Source: LSCE01 sp050485425 (GTDB taxonomy: Bacteria; Pseudomonadota; Gammaproteobacteria; Nitrococcales; Aquisalimonadaceae). From it: a stretch of 64,000 nt of DNA. A model generated the notes under the pieces. The model had not been told where the DNA came from. It saw nothing but the letters and a program-made list of their open reading frames with translations, and did not search any database. The stretch spans positions 7,103 to 71,102 of the forward strand of contig JBJHBJ010000019.1 of the NCBI GenBank assembly GCA_050485425.1, written 5' to 3'. Position 1 is the stretch's first letter, and every line of letters begins with the position of its first letter. Position numbers and translations under genes: made by a program. Positions 1 to 8,358 of the stretch are shown here, piece by piece.

Positions 1-2505
1 GCGGCGCTGGGCGCACTGCCCACGCAACAGCATCTGGTGCTGGAACGTTTCTTCGACGAAGCCGGCGATATGCACCTGGTGCTGCACTCCCCGTACGGCT
101 CCCGCATCAACCGCGCGTGGGGCCTGGCACTGCGCAAGCGTTTCTGCCGCAAGTTCAACTTCGAACTGCAGGCCGCGGCGCTGGAAGACACCGTCGTGCT
201 GTCGCTGGGTCCCACCCACAGCTTCGCTCTGGACGAAGTCTGGCGTTACCTGAATAGCACCGGCGCGCGCGACGTGCTGACCCAGGCCCTGCTGGATGCC
301 CCCATGTTCGGCCTGCGCTGGCGCTGGAATGCCTCCATCGGGCTGGCCGTGACCCGCACCCACAACGGTCGCCGGCGGCCGGCGCAGTTCCAGCGCCAGG
401 ATGCCGAGGACCTGCTGTCCGTGGTCTTCCCGGACCAGCTCGCCTGCGCCGAGAACCTGGCCGGGGCCCGCGAGATTCCGAACCACCCGCTGGTCGGCCA
501 GACGCTTGCCGACTGCCTCACCGACGCCATGGACATTGACGGCCTGGAACGACTGCTGGCGCTGCTGGAACAGGGCGGGCTGACCGTGTCCGCCCGGGAC
601 CTGGCCATTCCCTCGCCGCTGGCGGAGGAAGTGGTCAACGCCCGGCCCTACGCTTTCCTGGATGACGGCGAGGCGGAGGAGCGCCGCACCTTGAGTGTGC
701 GCACTGGCGGAAACGCGCTGGATGTCGCCGACGCCGCCAGAGCTTCCCGGTATGATCCGGACGTGATTCGCAAGGTGTGCGCCGAGGCCTGGCCGGAACC
801 GCGGGACGCCGATGAACTGCATGATGCGCTGGTGCTGTGCGGCTTTTTAACGGAACGAGAAGGTGCGGCGTGGACGGACTGGTTCGAGACGCTGGCCGGT
901 GACAGGCGTGCCACGTCCGTGACCGTCCCGGGCGGGGCAATGCTCTGGGTCGCCGCGGAACGGTTGGCGGAACTGCGGGCGCTCCGCCCGCAGGCGCCGT
1001 TGAAACCCGCCATTACCGCAGTCGGCGATGCCCCCGCCGATGCCGACGAGGCGCTGACCGAACTGCTGCGCTCGCGCCTGGAAGCGCTCGGGCCGGTTAC
1101 CGCCGCAGCCCTGGGCGAGCCGCTGGCGGTGACGCCGCAGCAGACCCAGGCGGCGCTCGCCCGGCTGGAAAACGAGGGTTTCGTTCTGCAGGGCCGCTTC
1201 AACCCGACGGCCGGTGACGCCGAGTGGTGCGAGCGACGCCTGCTGGCGCGTATGCACCGCTATGCGCTGGACCGCCGGCGCGCCGAGGTGGAACCGGTCA
1301 GCCCGCAGACCTATCTGCGTTTCCTCATCGACTGGCACGGCGTGACCGATACGCCGGAAGGCCCGGAAGCGCTGGCGGCGGCGATCGAACGGCTGGAGGG
1401 TTTCCCGGTGTCGGCGGCGGCCTGGGAACAGGACGTGCTGCCGGGGCGTGTCGCCGATTACGCGCCGCACATGCTGGATCAGTTGCTGGCCAGCGGTCGC
1501 TTCGTCTGGCTGCGGCTGGTGCCGCCGCGCGTTGCGGAGGAGGCGGCGCACCGACCCGGTCCGCTACGCAGCACGCCCATCGCGCTGCTGGAGCGCGAGG
1601 CGCTGGCCGACTGGCGGGCGGCTGCTGCCAGTCCCGATCCGGGCGCACTGAAGCTGTCCCCCGGTGCCGGCAAGGTGCTCCTGGCGCTGGAGGAAAAAGG
1701 CGCCATGTTCTTCACTGACCTGGTCTCGGCCACCCGCATGCTGCGCACCCAGGTGGAAGAGGCCCTGGGCGAGCTGGTGACCTGGGGGCTGGTCACGTCG
1801 GATACCTATAACGGCCTGCGGGCGCTGATCGCCCCCGCGCACAAGCGCCCCGCGTTCGGAGCCGGCAGCCGCCGCCGGGGTCGCCGTACCGCGCCGGGCG
1901 TGGACGCCGCCGGCCGCTGGGCCCTGCTGCCGGCACCGGAGCGGGCCGAGGAGACAGTCAAACGGGGCTTCAGCACCGACCTGGAAAGCCTGGAGCACAT
2001 CGCCTGGGTACTGCTGCAACGCTACGGCGTGGTGTTCCGGCGGGTGCTGGAACGGGAACAGGCGTTGCCGCCCTGGCGGGAACTGCTGTACGTCTACCGT
2101 CGTCTGGAAGCCCGCGACGAGATCCGCGGCGGGCGCTTCGTGCAGCAGTTCTCCGGCGAGCAGTTCGCGCTGCCGGAGGCGGTGGGCGCGCTGAAAGCCA
2201 CGGGCCGGCGGCAGCCGGACGGCACCCGCGTCGCGGTTTCAGCCTCCGATCCGCTCAATCTGCTGGGCATCCTCACACCGGGATCCCGCCTGCCGGCTGT
2301 GGCCGGAAACCGCCTGCTGTACCGGGATGGCCTCCCGGAGGCGATACTGCTGAATGGCGAGGTTCGCTTCCTGGAAACCCTGTCCGCCGCCACCCAGTGG
2401 CAGGTGCAGGAACAACTGCGACGCCACGCCGTGGCCCGGGTCACTCCCGCCCCGCTCCCGCCCTCCTTGGGGGGCGGAGAAGAGGATTCCTTGCCGAACG
2501 GCTAG
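1..2505 (+). CDS. lhr: Lhr-like DEAD/DEAH-box helicase, C-terminal part (5' end outside window)
   Basis: The frame is open from the first base with no start codon, so this is the 3' part of a larger gene: about 834 codons of a family that is usually about 1,400-1,500 residues. The visible part begins near the end of the second RecA domain and carries the Lhr-type block RFFDE..GSRINRAWGLALRKRFC, followed by winged-helix and Lhr C-terminal regions. Known of the family: an ATP-dependent 3'-5' translocase/helicase on DNA or RNA:DNA duplexes, implicated in DNA repair. The ATPase motifs lie outside the window and cannot be checked. The last residues are low-complexity proline/glycine. The next gene is 101 bp away and unrelated. 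Confidence 0.85.
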   Translation, partial: AALGALPTQQHLVLERFFDEAGDMHLVLHSPYGSRINRAWGLALRKRFCRKFNFELQAAALEDTVVLSLGPTHSFALDEVWRYLNSTGARDVLTQALLDAPMFGLRWRWNASIGLAVTRTHNGRRRPAQFQRQDAEDLLSVVFPDQLACAENLAGAREIPNHPLVGQTLADCLTDAMDIDGLERLLALLEQGGLTVSARDLAIPSPLAEEVVNARPYAFLDDGEAEERRTLSVRTGGNALDVADAARASRYDPDVIRKVCAEAWPEPRDADELHDALVLCGFLTEREGAAWTDWFETLAGDRRATSVTVPGGAMLWVAAERLAELRALRPQAPLKPAITAVGDAPADADEALTELLRSRLEALGPVTAAALGEPLAVTPQQTQAALARLENEGFVLQGRFNPTAGDAEWCERRLLARMHRYALDRRRAEVEPVSPQTYLRFLIDWHGVTDTPEGPEALAAAIERLEGFPVSAAAWEQDVLPGRVADYAPHMLDQLLASGRFVWLRLVPPRVAEEAAHRPGPLRSTPIALLEREALADWRAAAASPDPGALKLSPGAGKVLLALEEKGAMFFTDLVSATRMLRTQVEEALGELVTWGLVTSDTYNGLRALIAPAHKRPAFGAGSRRRGRRTAPGVDAAGRWALLPAPERAEETVKRGFSTDLESLEHIAWVLLQRYGVVFRRVLEREQALPPWRELLYVYRRLEARDEIRGGRFVQQFSGEQFALPEAVGALKATGRRQPDGTRVAVSASDPLNLLGILTPGSRLPAVAGNRLLYRDGLPEAILLNGEVRFLETLSAATQWQVQEQLRRHAVARVTPAPLPPSLGGGEEDSLPNG

Positions 2506-2575
2506 TGCCACAACCTGCGGAGCATCCCCTCCGCTGCGGTGTGTAGTCGTTTATGAGTTTGTTTGCGATATTTAC

Positions 2576-2596
2576 ATAACTGACTCAGTCAATTAT
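2576..2596. promoter_or_regulatory. Palindrome upstream of marR-type gene, probable operator
   Basis: A core TGACTCAGTCA with ATAAC/ATTAT flanks forms a 21-bp near-perfect dyad in an AT-rich stretch 10 bp before the MarR-type start codon. MarR proteins usually bind such dyads next to their own genes, so autoregulation is inferred. Confidence 0.5.
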
Positions 2597-2606
2597 TATC
2601 TCATTC

Positions 2607-3110
2607 ATGAATGATAGATCCGCAAACTTGATCTCGGCGCTTGTGGTCGCATTGGCCGACGAGCTCGATGAGGTGACGCGTCGCGCCGGGGTTCATGGGG
2701 CCACGGGAGCGTCTGCCCTGGCGACCATCCTGGCGGTGCCGGGCGAGCACGTCGACGAACTGAGCCGGGTACTCGGCATCACCGGTTCCGGAACCGTACG
2801 GCTGGTGGACCGGCTCGTTGCCGACGGGCTGGTCGAGCGCCGACCCGGCAGGGACAGGCGCAGTGTCTCATTGTGGCTGACCGAGCGTGGAACGCAGGTC
2901 GCCAAGGACATCGTCGCCGAGCGGCGCATGATACTGCGGCGGGCACTTGAGCCGCTGAGTGAAGCCCAGCGACGGGCACTGGCTGCCGCTGCCGAACCCG
3001 TCCTGGCGCACCTGGCGGTGGATCGGGGGCGGGCGGACCGGATATGTCGGCTGTGCGACTATGCCGCCTGCCCGCAGGAGCGTTGTCCGGTGGAAAGGGC
3101 GGTGACATGA
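2607..3110 (+). CDS. MarR-family regulator with C-terminal four-cysteine motif
   Basis: A 167-residue winged-helix regulator. Residues about 35-110 hold the MarR DNA-binding domain (SRVLGITGSGTVRLVDRL recognition helix, RRPGRDRRSV wing). The C-terminus carries C-X2-C-X4-C-X4-C (CRLCDYAACPQERC), which could bind metal or sense redox state; this is inference. The stop overlaps the start of the EamA transporter gene by ATGA, so the pair is translationally coupled. The regulator probably represses this two-gene operon through the palindrome just upstream. The inducer is unknown. Confidence 0.85.
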   Translation: MNDRSANLISALVVALADELDEVTRRAGVHGATGASALATILAVPGEHVDELSRVLGITGSGTVRLVDRLVADGLVERRPGRDRRSVSLWLTERGTQVAKDIVAERRMILRRALEPLSEAQRRALAAAAEPVLAHLAVDRGRADRICRLCDYAACPQERCPVERAVT

Positions 3111-4045
3111 GTGCCTGGTATTTTCGTCTGCTCCTGATGCTGGCAGCGATTGGCTGGGGGAGCGCGACGACCGCGACGAAATACGCACTGGACGGTTTCG
3201 GCCCGGTAGCCATGCTCTTCGTCAAGCTGGTAACGGCCACTGTGGTGCTATGGGCGGTGCTGCTGGTGCGCGGCACCCGACCCACCGGCGGCAAGGGGCG
3301 CTTCGCCATCCTGGGTTTCTTCGAGCCCGCTCTCGCCTACGGCGCCCTCACCGTTGGCCTCGTGTACACCACGGCGACCAACGCATCGCTTCTGGGGGCC
3401 ACCGAGTCGTGTTTCGTGCTCATCCTCGCCGCGATCTTTCTCAAGGAACGCATCCACGGTCGCTCGGTAACCGGCCTGGTGTTGGCGCTCACCGGTGTGG
3501 TAGTGCTTGATGGGCTCGACTTCGGGGCGGGATTCAACGTCGGTGATCTTCTCGTTGTGACCGGCTCTCTTGCCGCTGCCATCTACGTGATACTTGCTGC
3601 GAGGGTGGCTCCGACCGTCGACGCCATCACCATGACCACTTACCAGTTCACCTGCGCCACTGCTTTCACCCTCCCTCTGATGGCGTGGCTCTGGTTTACC
3701 GGACTGGAGCCGCTTCCCACTGCTGTCGCACCGCGCTTCTGGACCGCTGCGATGCTGGTTGGCGGAGTGTGTTTCGCGCTCAGCTTTCTGCTTTATAACC
3801 ACGCCATCAGGTCCGTGCCTGCAGGCCTTGCAGGTCTGATCCTGAACATGGTTCCAGTAATCGGGGTGCTGACGGCGGTCGCTTTCCTCGGTGAGGCGCT
3901 GACTCCGTGGCATGTCATCGGCGGTGTGCTGGTCGTTGGCGGGATCATGCTGTTTCCGGCGACCAAGGAGGAGGTCCATGACGAGCCTTGGGCGAGTCCC
4001 GGGTTTCGGGAAAATGTCCACACCGAGTCCGGCCACTGGCGTTGA
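3107..4045 (+). CDS. EamA/DMT-family transporter
   Basis: About 312 residues from the ATG that overlaps the MarR stop. An upstream in-frame start would only add non-membrane residues from the regulator's 3' end. About ten hydrophobic segments form two EamA repeats (first repeat from about residue 5, second from about 150). The first helix has the family's AAIGWGSATTATKYAL pattern. DMT members export metabolites, amino acids or drugs across the inner membrane; the substrate cannot be told. The hydrophilic tail after the last helix is unusual but short. Co-expressed with the MarR regulator. Confidence 0.85.
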   Translation: MSAWYFRLLLMLAAIGWGSATTATKYALDGFGPVAMLFVKLVTATVVLWAVLLVRGTRPTGGKGRFAILGFFEPALAYGALTVGLVYTTATNASLLGATESCFVLILAAIFLKERIHGRSVTGLVLALTGVVVLDGLDFGAGFNVGDLLVVTGSLAAAIYVILAARVAPTVDAITMTTYQFTCATAFTLPLMAWLWFTGLEPLPTAVAPRFWTAAMLVGGVCFALSFLLYNHAIRSVPAGLAGLILNMVPVIGVLTAVAFLGEALTPWHVIGGVLVVGGIMLFPATKEEVHDEPWASPGFRENVHTESGHWR

Positions 4046-4128
4046 GTGGAGGCGGCCCTCCCGGTGGGCGCATGATCTACCTCGGGCTCAGGGGGTGAAT
4101 GCTGTGAACCGTCCGGAGTGTGTGAAGG

Positions 4129-4707
4129 ATGAACGACATCGCCGTTTTTCCGATAGCGGAGTCGAGATGGCCGCAGTTGGAGGAGCTGTTCGGTCCCAAT
4201 GGAGCATGTGAAGGGTGTTGGTGCATGTTCTGGCGGCTATCCGGGCGCGAGTATTCGCGGCTCCGCGGCGAACCGGCGCGGCGCATGCTGCGTGACCTCG
4301 TCAAAGCTGATCCGCCCCCAGGCCTGCTTGCCTTCCGTGGCGGCCGGCCGGCGGGATGGTGCGCGGTGGCGCCCCGCGCCAACTACGGGCGAATACTGCG
4401 CTCTACGACCCTGCGTCCGGCCGACCCCGACGCGCCGGGCGTGTGGGCCGTGCCATGTTTCTACGTCCACCGGCGGCATCGTCGTGCCGGGGTAGCCGAG
4501 AGCCTGCTGGCGGCCGCGGTGTCGTTCGTCACGGAGCAGGGTGGGCGAGCCGTGGAAGGGTACCCGTTAAACCTTGGCTATCGGCGATATCCTGCTGCCG
4601 ATCTTTACACGGGTACCTCGGCCCTGTTCGCCCGGTACGGTTTCCACGAGGTGGCACGCCCCTCCGCTGGTCGGATCATCATGCGTCGCGATCTTGACGC
4701 TTGCTGA
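4129..4707 (+). CDS. GNAT-family N-acetyltransferase
   Basis: 192 residues. The GNAT core runs over about residues 60-170, with the acetyl-CoA loop region VHRRHRRAGVAESLL (Q/R-x-x-G-x-G/A variant) and a following helix. The N-terminus has an unusual Trp/Cys cluster (CEGCWCMFWR), seen in a subset of GNAT proteins that begin with a short Cys-rich segment. The acceptor substrate is unknown. It stands alone on the + strand between the EamA gene and the oppositely oriented AhpD-like gene, so neighbours give no clue. Confidence 0.75.
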   Translation: MNDIAVFPIAESRWPQLEELFGPNGACEGCWCMFWRLSGREYSRLRGEPARRMLRDLVKADPPPGLLAFRGGRPAGWCAVAPRANYGRILRSTTLRPADPDAPGVWAVPCFYVHRRHRRAGVAESLLAAAVSFVTEQGGRAVEGYPLNLGYRRYPAADLYTGTSALFARYGFHEVARPSAGRIIMRRDLDAC

Positions 4708-4775
4708 AGCGTTGGCAAGAACACGCCGGCAGCGGACGGCGACCGCGTAGGGGCGGACTCGGATTCAGCCTCGCG

Positions 4776-5288
4776 TCAGGCGGGGCTGGTGCCGGTGAGC
4801 CGTTCCAGGGCATTTATCAGCCGCTCCTCGTGTTCGCCGGGTTGGTAGTTGCCGGCCGGCATGCCGAAGGCGACGTTCAGGCGGTTCCAGCCGTTGATGG
4901 CGATGATGGTGAAGGTGATCCGGGTGATGTCCTTCTCCGGGTAGTGCCTGGCAAGTTCCGCGTAGGCGGTTTCAAGGTCGCCGTCGGCGGCGAGATCGGT
5001 CAATGCCTCTGTCCAGGCCAGCGCGGCGCGTTCGGCCTCGCTGTATACGTGTGCTTCGCGCCAGACCGGCAGCAGGTCGATGCGCAGCGCGTCCTCGTCC
5101 AGTGCCCGCAGTTCCTTGGTGTGCATGTCCACGCAATAGGCGCAGCCGTTGATCTGTGACGCGCGCAGTTCCATCAGTTGTCGCAGGACCGGGTCGAGGC
5201 CCGAGACATGCAGGTAGCCGCTCAGCGCGGACATGGCCTGCAGCGGTGCGGGATCGGCTTGCTTGGTGTAGTCCAGACGAATGCGCAT
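4776..5288 (-). CDS. Carboxymuconolactone decarboxylase/AhpD-family protein (ECF41 target)
   Basis: 170 residues of all-alpha AhpD-like fold. The CxxC motif with downstream His is intact (GCAYCVDMH, about residues 48-56), typical of peroxidase/disulfide-reductase members. Divergent from the ECF41 sigma gene. Known of ECF41: the sigma factor is almost always next to a carboxymuconolactone decarboxylase, oxidoreductase or epimerase gene and transcribes it. The promoter facing this gene (TGTCACG-N16-CGTC, minus strand) supports that here. The exact reaction is unknown; thiol-dependent peroxide or disulfide chemistry is inferred from the motif. Confidence 0.85.
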   Translation of the reverse strand: MRIRLDYTKQADPAPLQAMSALSGYLHVSGLDPVLRQLMELRASQINGCAYCVDMHTKELRALDEDALRIDLLPVWREAHVYSEAERAALAWTEALTDLAADGDLETAYAELARHYPEKDITRITFTIIAINGWNRLNVAFGMPAGNYQPGEHEERLINALERLTGTSPA

Positions 5289-5328
5289 GTTTACTCCTTC
5301 GTGGGTTTTGGTGAAAGCTCACAGGTAG

Positions 5329-5355
5329 GACGGAACGGGCGTCGCGGACGTGACA
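5329..5355 (-). promoter_or_regulatory. ECF41-type promoter for the AhpD-like gene
   Basis: On the minus strand, TGTCACG (5355-5349) is followed after exactly 16 bp by CGTC (5332-5329). This matches the ECF41 promoter known from the literature (TGTCACA, 16 bp, CGTC). It lies 40-67 bp before the start codon. Confidence 0.75.
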
Positions 5356-5367
5356 GGAGGGCCATGC

Positions 5368-5394
5368 TGTCACGATTCTCCGGTGCCGGACGTC
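5368..5394 (+). promoter_or_regulatory. ECF41-type promoter for the sigma factor gene itself
   Basis: TGTCACG (5368-5374), 16 bp, CGTC (5391-5394) on the + strand, 33 bp before the GTG start of the sigma gene. It has the same spacing as the divergent promoter, so positive autoregulation is inferred. Confidence 0.75.
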
Positions 5395-5427
5395 CCTGCC
5401 GGGGACGTCAATCTATGAGGAGTCACC

Positions 5428-6285
5428 GTGGATCACAGGACCCGGATCTTCCAGCAGGCCCGGCCTCGGCTGTTCGGGCTGGCCTACCGCCTGCTCGGCA
5501 GCCGGATGGATGCCGAGGATGTGGTGCAGGATGCATGGTTCAAGTGGAGCGCGGCCGATGCCTCGGAGATCCGGGATCCGGAAGCCTGGCTGGTGACGGT
5601 GGTCACGCGCCTGGGCATTGACCGGCTGCGGCAGTTGCGAGCGCGGCGGGAGGACTATTTCGGGCCCTGGCTGCCGGAGCCGATACTGGACGGGCAGGGG
5701 CGTAGCGCGGAGCAGTTGAGCGAGCTGGCGTCGGATCTCTCCATGGCTTTCCTGCTGGCGCTGGAACGGTTGGGGCCGGAGGAGCGCGCGGCCTTCCTGC
5801 TGCGGGAAGTGTTCGACTACTCCTACGCCGAGCTGGCCGGGGTTCTGGACAGGAGCGAGGCTGCCAGCCGTCAGATGGTAAGCCGGGCCCGTGCCCGCAT
5901 TCGTGATGAGCGGCCGCGTTTCAAGGTCAGCGAGGAAGATCATCGGCGGGTCGCCCAGCGCTTCGTTGACGCGATCATGCGGGAGGATACAGAGGCCTTT
6001 CTGAACCTGTTGACGGAGGAGGTGAGCTGGGTCTCCGACGGTGGCGGCAAGGCGCCGGCGGCCACCAAGGTCGTCCACGGCACCCGCGCCGCTTCGCGAC
6101 TGGCGATGGGCCTTGCACGGCGTTGGCGCGGCCGGTGGCATGCCGCGGTGGCACCCGTGAACGGTCAGCCCGGTGTCTTGCTGTACGTGGAAGGTAGCCT
6201 TCACGCGGCGATGGCGCTGGAGACGGACGGCGCCAAGGTGCTGCGCATCTACTCGATAGTGAATCCTGACAAGCTGCGCTTCTGA
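5428..6285 (+). CDS. ECF41-type sigma factor with C-terminal SnoaL-like domain
   Basis: 285 residues. Sigma region 2 covers about residues 5-75 (ARPRLFGLAYRLLGSRMDAEDVVQDAW) and region 4 about 110-165 (LDRSEAASRQMVSRARARI). A SnoaL-like extension follows. The extension carries DGGGK (about residue 200) and the terminal NPDKL, the two motifs that define ECF41. Known of the group: no anti-sigma factor; the extension modulates activity. The GTG start has GAGGAG just upstream. It likely transcribes itself and the divergent AhpD-like gene through the paired promoters. Confidence 0.9.
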   Translation: MDHRTRIFQQARPRLFGLAYRLLGSRMDAEDVVQDAWFKWSAADASEIRDPEAWLVTVVTRLGIDRLRQLRARREDYFGPWLPEPILDGQGRSAEQLSELASDLSMAFLLALERLGPEERAAFLLREVFDYSYAELAGVLDRSEAASRQMVSRARARIRDERPRFKVSEEDHRRVAQRFVDAIMREDTEAFLNLLTEEVSWVSDGGGKAPAATKVVHGTRAASRLAMGLARRWRGRWHAAVAPVNGQPGVLLYVEGSLHAAMALETDGAKVLRIYSIVNPDKLRF

Positions 6286-6297
6286 TCCCTGCTGTTT

Positions 6298-6714
6298 TCA
6301 TCGCATGCGGAACGTGGCGCTGCCCCGCGCAATCAGACGTTCGCTGCAGACCACCCTGCATTCGGTAAATGCCAGCGTGCGGCCGACCTTCAGCACGGTC
6401 GGCTGGATTTCAAGCCATTCCCCCTGTTCCGCGCTGCCCACGAAGTCCAGCGACAGGCTGATTGTCACGGCGCCGGCTACCTCCTGGCCGGCGTTACGGG
6501 CAGCGCTGACCGCCGAGAGACCCATGGCATTGTCCGCAAGCGCGGTGATCAGGCCGCCGTGCGCAAAGCCACGGGAATTGCAGTGCGGTTCCCGGACTTC
6601 CACGGCCAGGTACACCGCGTCCGGCATCTTCCGGGCGTACAGCGGTTCCCACGGGTCGGTCAGCGGGCTGCGGCGCGTGTGAGGCTGGTAGTCGGCTGGA
6701 GGGCGTTGGGTCAT
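6298..6714 (-). CDS. PaaI-family hotdog thioesterase
   Basis: About 138 residues from ATG 6714, which overlaps the stop of the upstream gene by ATGA. A longer reading would start 18 residues earlier inside that gene. The hotdog signature N-x-x-G-x-A-H-G-G (NSRGFAHGG, about residues 48-56) is intact. This is the PaaI/acyl-CoA thioesterase pattern, with Asn/Gly/His placing the thioester and an acidic residue (ALADNAMG) following. The substrate is unknown. Coupled to a second hotdog protein and divergent from a TetR regulator, so probably part of a small acyl-CoA operon. Confidence 0.8.
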   Translation of the reverse strand: MTQRPPADYQPHTRRSPLTDPWEPLYARKMPDAVYLAVEVREPHCNSRGFAHGGLITALADNAMGLSAVSAARNAGQEVAGAVTISLSLDFVGSAEQGEWLEIQPTVLKVGRTLAFTECRVVCSERLIARGSATFRMR

Positions 6715-7157
6715 GGCTGCTGCTTCCGCTGTACAAGGTTGCGGGCGGTGCCGAGGAATGTGGCGCACAGCGTTTCCGAACCGCCGTCGTCCACCGCATA
6801 GACATCCGCGGCGCAGATCGTCGTCGCGCCGCCAGCGTGGACAACGCGGCCTCGCGCCACGAGTCGCCTGCCGGTCGCCGGAGCCAGCAGCTTTACATTG
6901 CCGTCAACCGTGGCATTGACGGCGCCCTCGGGCAGCAGCGTGCCCGCCGCCGCGACCGCGGCAAAGTCGGCTGCGGCAAATACCGCCGCTGCCTGGAGGT
7001 GACCCGGGCGGTAGCTCCAGCTTTCCTGGACCGGTATCTCCACCTCTGCCTCGCCAGCGCAGAGACGAAGGAATTTCAGGCCGAGATTGCGTGCTATCGG
7101 CATGGACTGCACCAAGGTACGCATGTGCTCCACTTGAGGTGGCGTCGCTGTCCGCAT
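6711..7157 (-). CDS. Hotdog-fold protein (PaaI/DUF4442-like), first gene of thioesterase pair
   Basis: 148 residues from ATG 7157, chosen because AGGAG lies 8 bp upstream; a start at 7226 would run through the operator palindrome. Hotdog fold: the central helix PGHLQAAAVFAAADFAAVAAAG replaces the usual HGG block, and the conserved core continues through NATVDGNVKLLAPATGRRLVARGRVV. The lack of HGG suggests a DUF4442-type member or a non-catalytic partner of the downstream PaaI protein (inference). The promoter region holds a 16-bp inverted repeat shared with the divergent TetR gene. Confidence 0.75.
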   Translation of the reverse strand: MRTATPPQVEHMRTLVQSMPIARNLGLKFLRLCAGEAEVEIPVQESWSYRPGHLQAAAVFAAADFAAVAAAGTLLPEGAVNATVDGNVKLLAPATGRRLVARGRVVHAGGATTICAADVYAVDDGGSETLCATFLGTARNLVQRKQQP

Positions 7158-7173
7158 GGCGTCCACTCCTGAG

Positions 7174-7238
7174 GTAAACAGATCGGTGTAATTTATAGTG
7201 AATGAAAGCCGGGTCGGCTGCAACACCGATCTGTTTAC
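7174..7238. promoter_or_regulatory. Paired TetR operators (16-bp perfect inverted repeat)
   Basis: GTAAACAGATCGGTGT (7174-7189) recurs as its exact reverse complement at 7223-7238, in the gap between the hotdog operon and the divergent TetR gene. Each copy has internal dyad symmetry around GATC, as TetR sites do. Two opposed sites 33 bp apart would control both directions. Confidence 0.65.
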
Positions 7239-7303
7239 TTGATAATGGCCAGTTGTGCCGGCAAGCAGGATAATGGCCGGCGCGAGGACAGGTTGGGGAC
7301 GGA

Positions 7304-7903
7304 ATGACGACGCGGAAAGTGAAGGACGAGAGGGCGCCGGTTCGGGAACGAATCCTGCGGGCCTGTGACCAGTTGTTCTACCGGCAGGGGATTCAGGCTG
7401 TCGGTGTGGATGCCGTTTCCGCGTACGCGGGTATCAGCAAGCGCACGCTCTACAACTATTTTCCTTCCAAGGACGAACTGATCGCCGCCTATCTGGCCCG
7501 CCGGGCGACGCCGGTGCCTGCCTCCGATGCGCCGCCAGCCCGGCAGATCCTGAAGTCCTTCGACTGGCTTGCGCGCTGGCTGGAAAGTGATGCCTTCCGG
7601 GGCTGCCCGTTTGTGAACGCCGCGGCGGAACTGGCCGATCCCGCGCATCCGGCGCGCCGCGTTGCGGCCGCGTACAAGGCCGAACGCCAGGCGTGGTTCG
7701 AGGAGCAACTGACGCGCCTGGACGCGCCCGACCCTGCCTTGCTGGCCCTGCAACTGATGATTCTGGTGGAAGGTGCCATTGCAACGGCGCTGGTTCAGGG
7801 CAGGCCGGAGGCCGGCCGCGCGGCCGGCGAGGCCGCGAGGAGGCTATTGCAGGCCGGCGGCGTTTCTGTTGATACCGGACAGGAGTGCCGGGACGAAGGC
7901 TGA
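7304..7903 (+). CDS. TetR-family transcriptional regulator
   Basis: 199 residues. An N-terminal TetR helix-turn-helix lies at about residues 12-60 (VDAVSAYAGISKRTLYNYFPSKDELI), followed by an alpha-helical ligand domain containing FRGCPFVNAAAEL, a block common to one TetR branch. GGGGACGG lies just before the ATG. It is divergent from the hotdog thioesterase pair and, from the paired palindromes, probably represses both itself and that operon. An acyl-CoA or aromatic inducer would be a guess. Confidence 0.85.
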   Translation: MTTRKVKDERAPVRERILRACDQLFYRQGIQAVGVDAVSAYAGISKRTLYNYFPSKDELIAAYLARRATPVPASDAPPARQILKSFDWLARWLESDAFRGCPFVNAAAELADPAHPARRVAAAYKAERQAWFEEQLTRLDAPDPALLALQLMILVEGAIATALVQGRPEAGRAAGEAARRLLQAGGVSVDTGQECRDEG

Positions 7904-7923
7904 GCGAGCCGTCGCCACGCAGA

Positions 7924-8178
7924 TCAGTGGCGTCTCAGGGCCTTGATCAGCGCCTCCTTGTTCATCCGGGTGCGCCCGCGGACGCCGATCTCCCGGGCGC
8001 GCTGCACGAGTTCCCTGACCGTCCATTCCTCGTAGGGCGGTGCCTTGCCGCCGCGCTTTCCCGCCTTCGTGCGGCCGGTGTTGGCGATGCGCGCCGCCTT
8101 TTCCTTCGAGTGCCCCTGCTCCCGAAGCCGTTCGTACTGCGCATCGTCCTTGATGCCCGGGCCGTGGTTCTTGGCCAT
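7924..8178 (-). CDS. Small basic Rho-N/SAP-like protein (DUF7218 type)
   Basis: 84 residues, highly basic. The N-terminus AKNHGPGIKDDAQYERLREQ, the middle GRTKAGKRGGKAPPYEEWT and the C-terminal helix-turn-helix-like TVRELVQRAREIGVRGRTRMNKEALIKALR are the recognisable features of a small family annotated as Rho-terminator-like or DUF7218. The C-terminal fold resembles SAP/Rho-N nucleic-acid binding modules. The role is unknown; such genes are often stress-induced (general impression, not seen here). Convergent with the TetR gene. Confidence 0.75.
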   Translation of the reverse strand: MAKNHGPGIKDDAQYERLREQGHSKEKAARIANTGRTKAGKRGGKAPPYEEWTVRELVQRAREIGVRGRTRMNKEALIKALRRH

Positions 8179-8358
8179 GGATCGATCTCCCGATGATCAT
8201 AGGCTCCCTAGATTGTAGCCGGTGGCGGGACCGCCGGATGCACCTTTCCCTTGGTGTCGCATAGCGTTGATTACGCGGTCCATGGCCCCGGGGATCCGAG
8301 GGGCACTGCTACACTGCGAAAGGCAGCCATTCCGCAAGTTGCATGCTGGATTTGAGCA

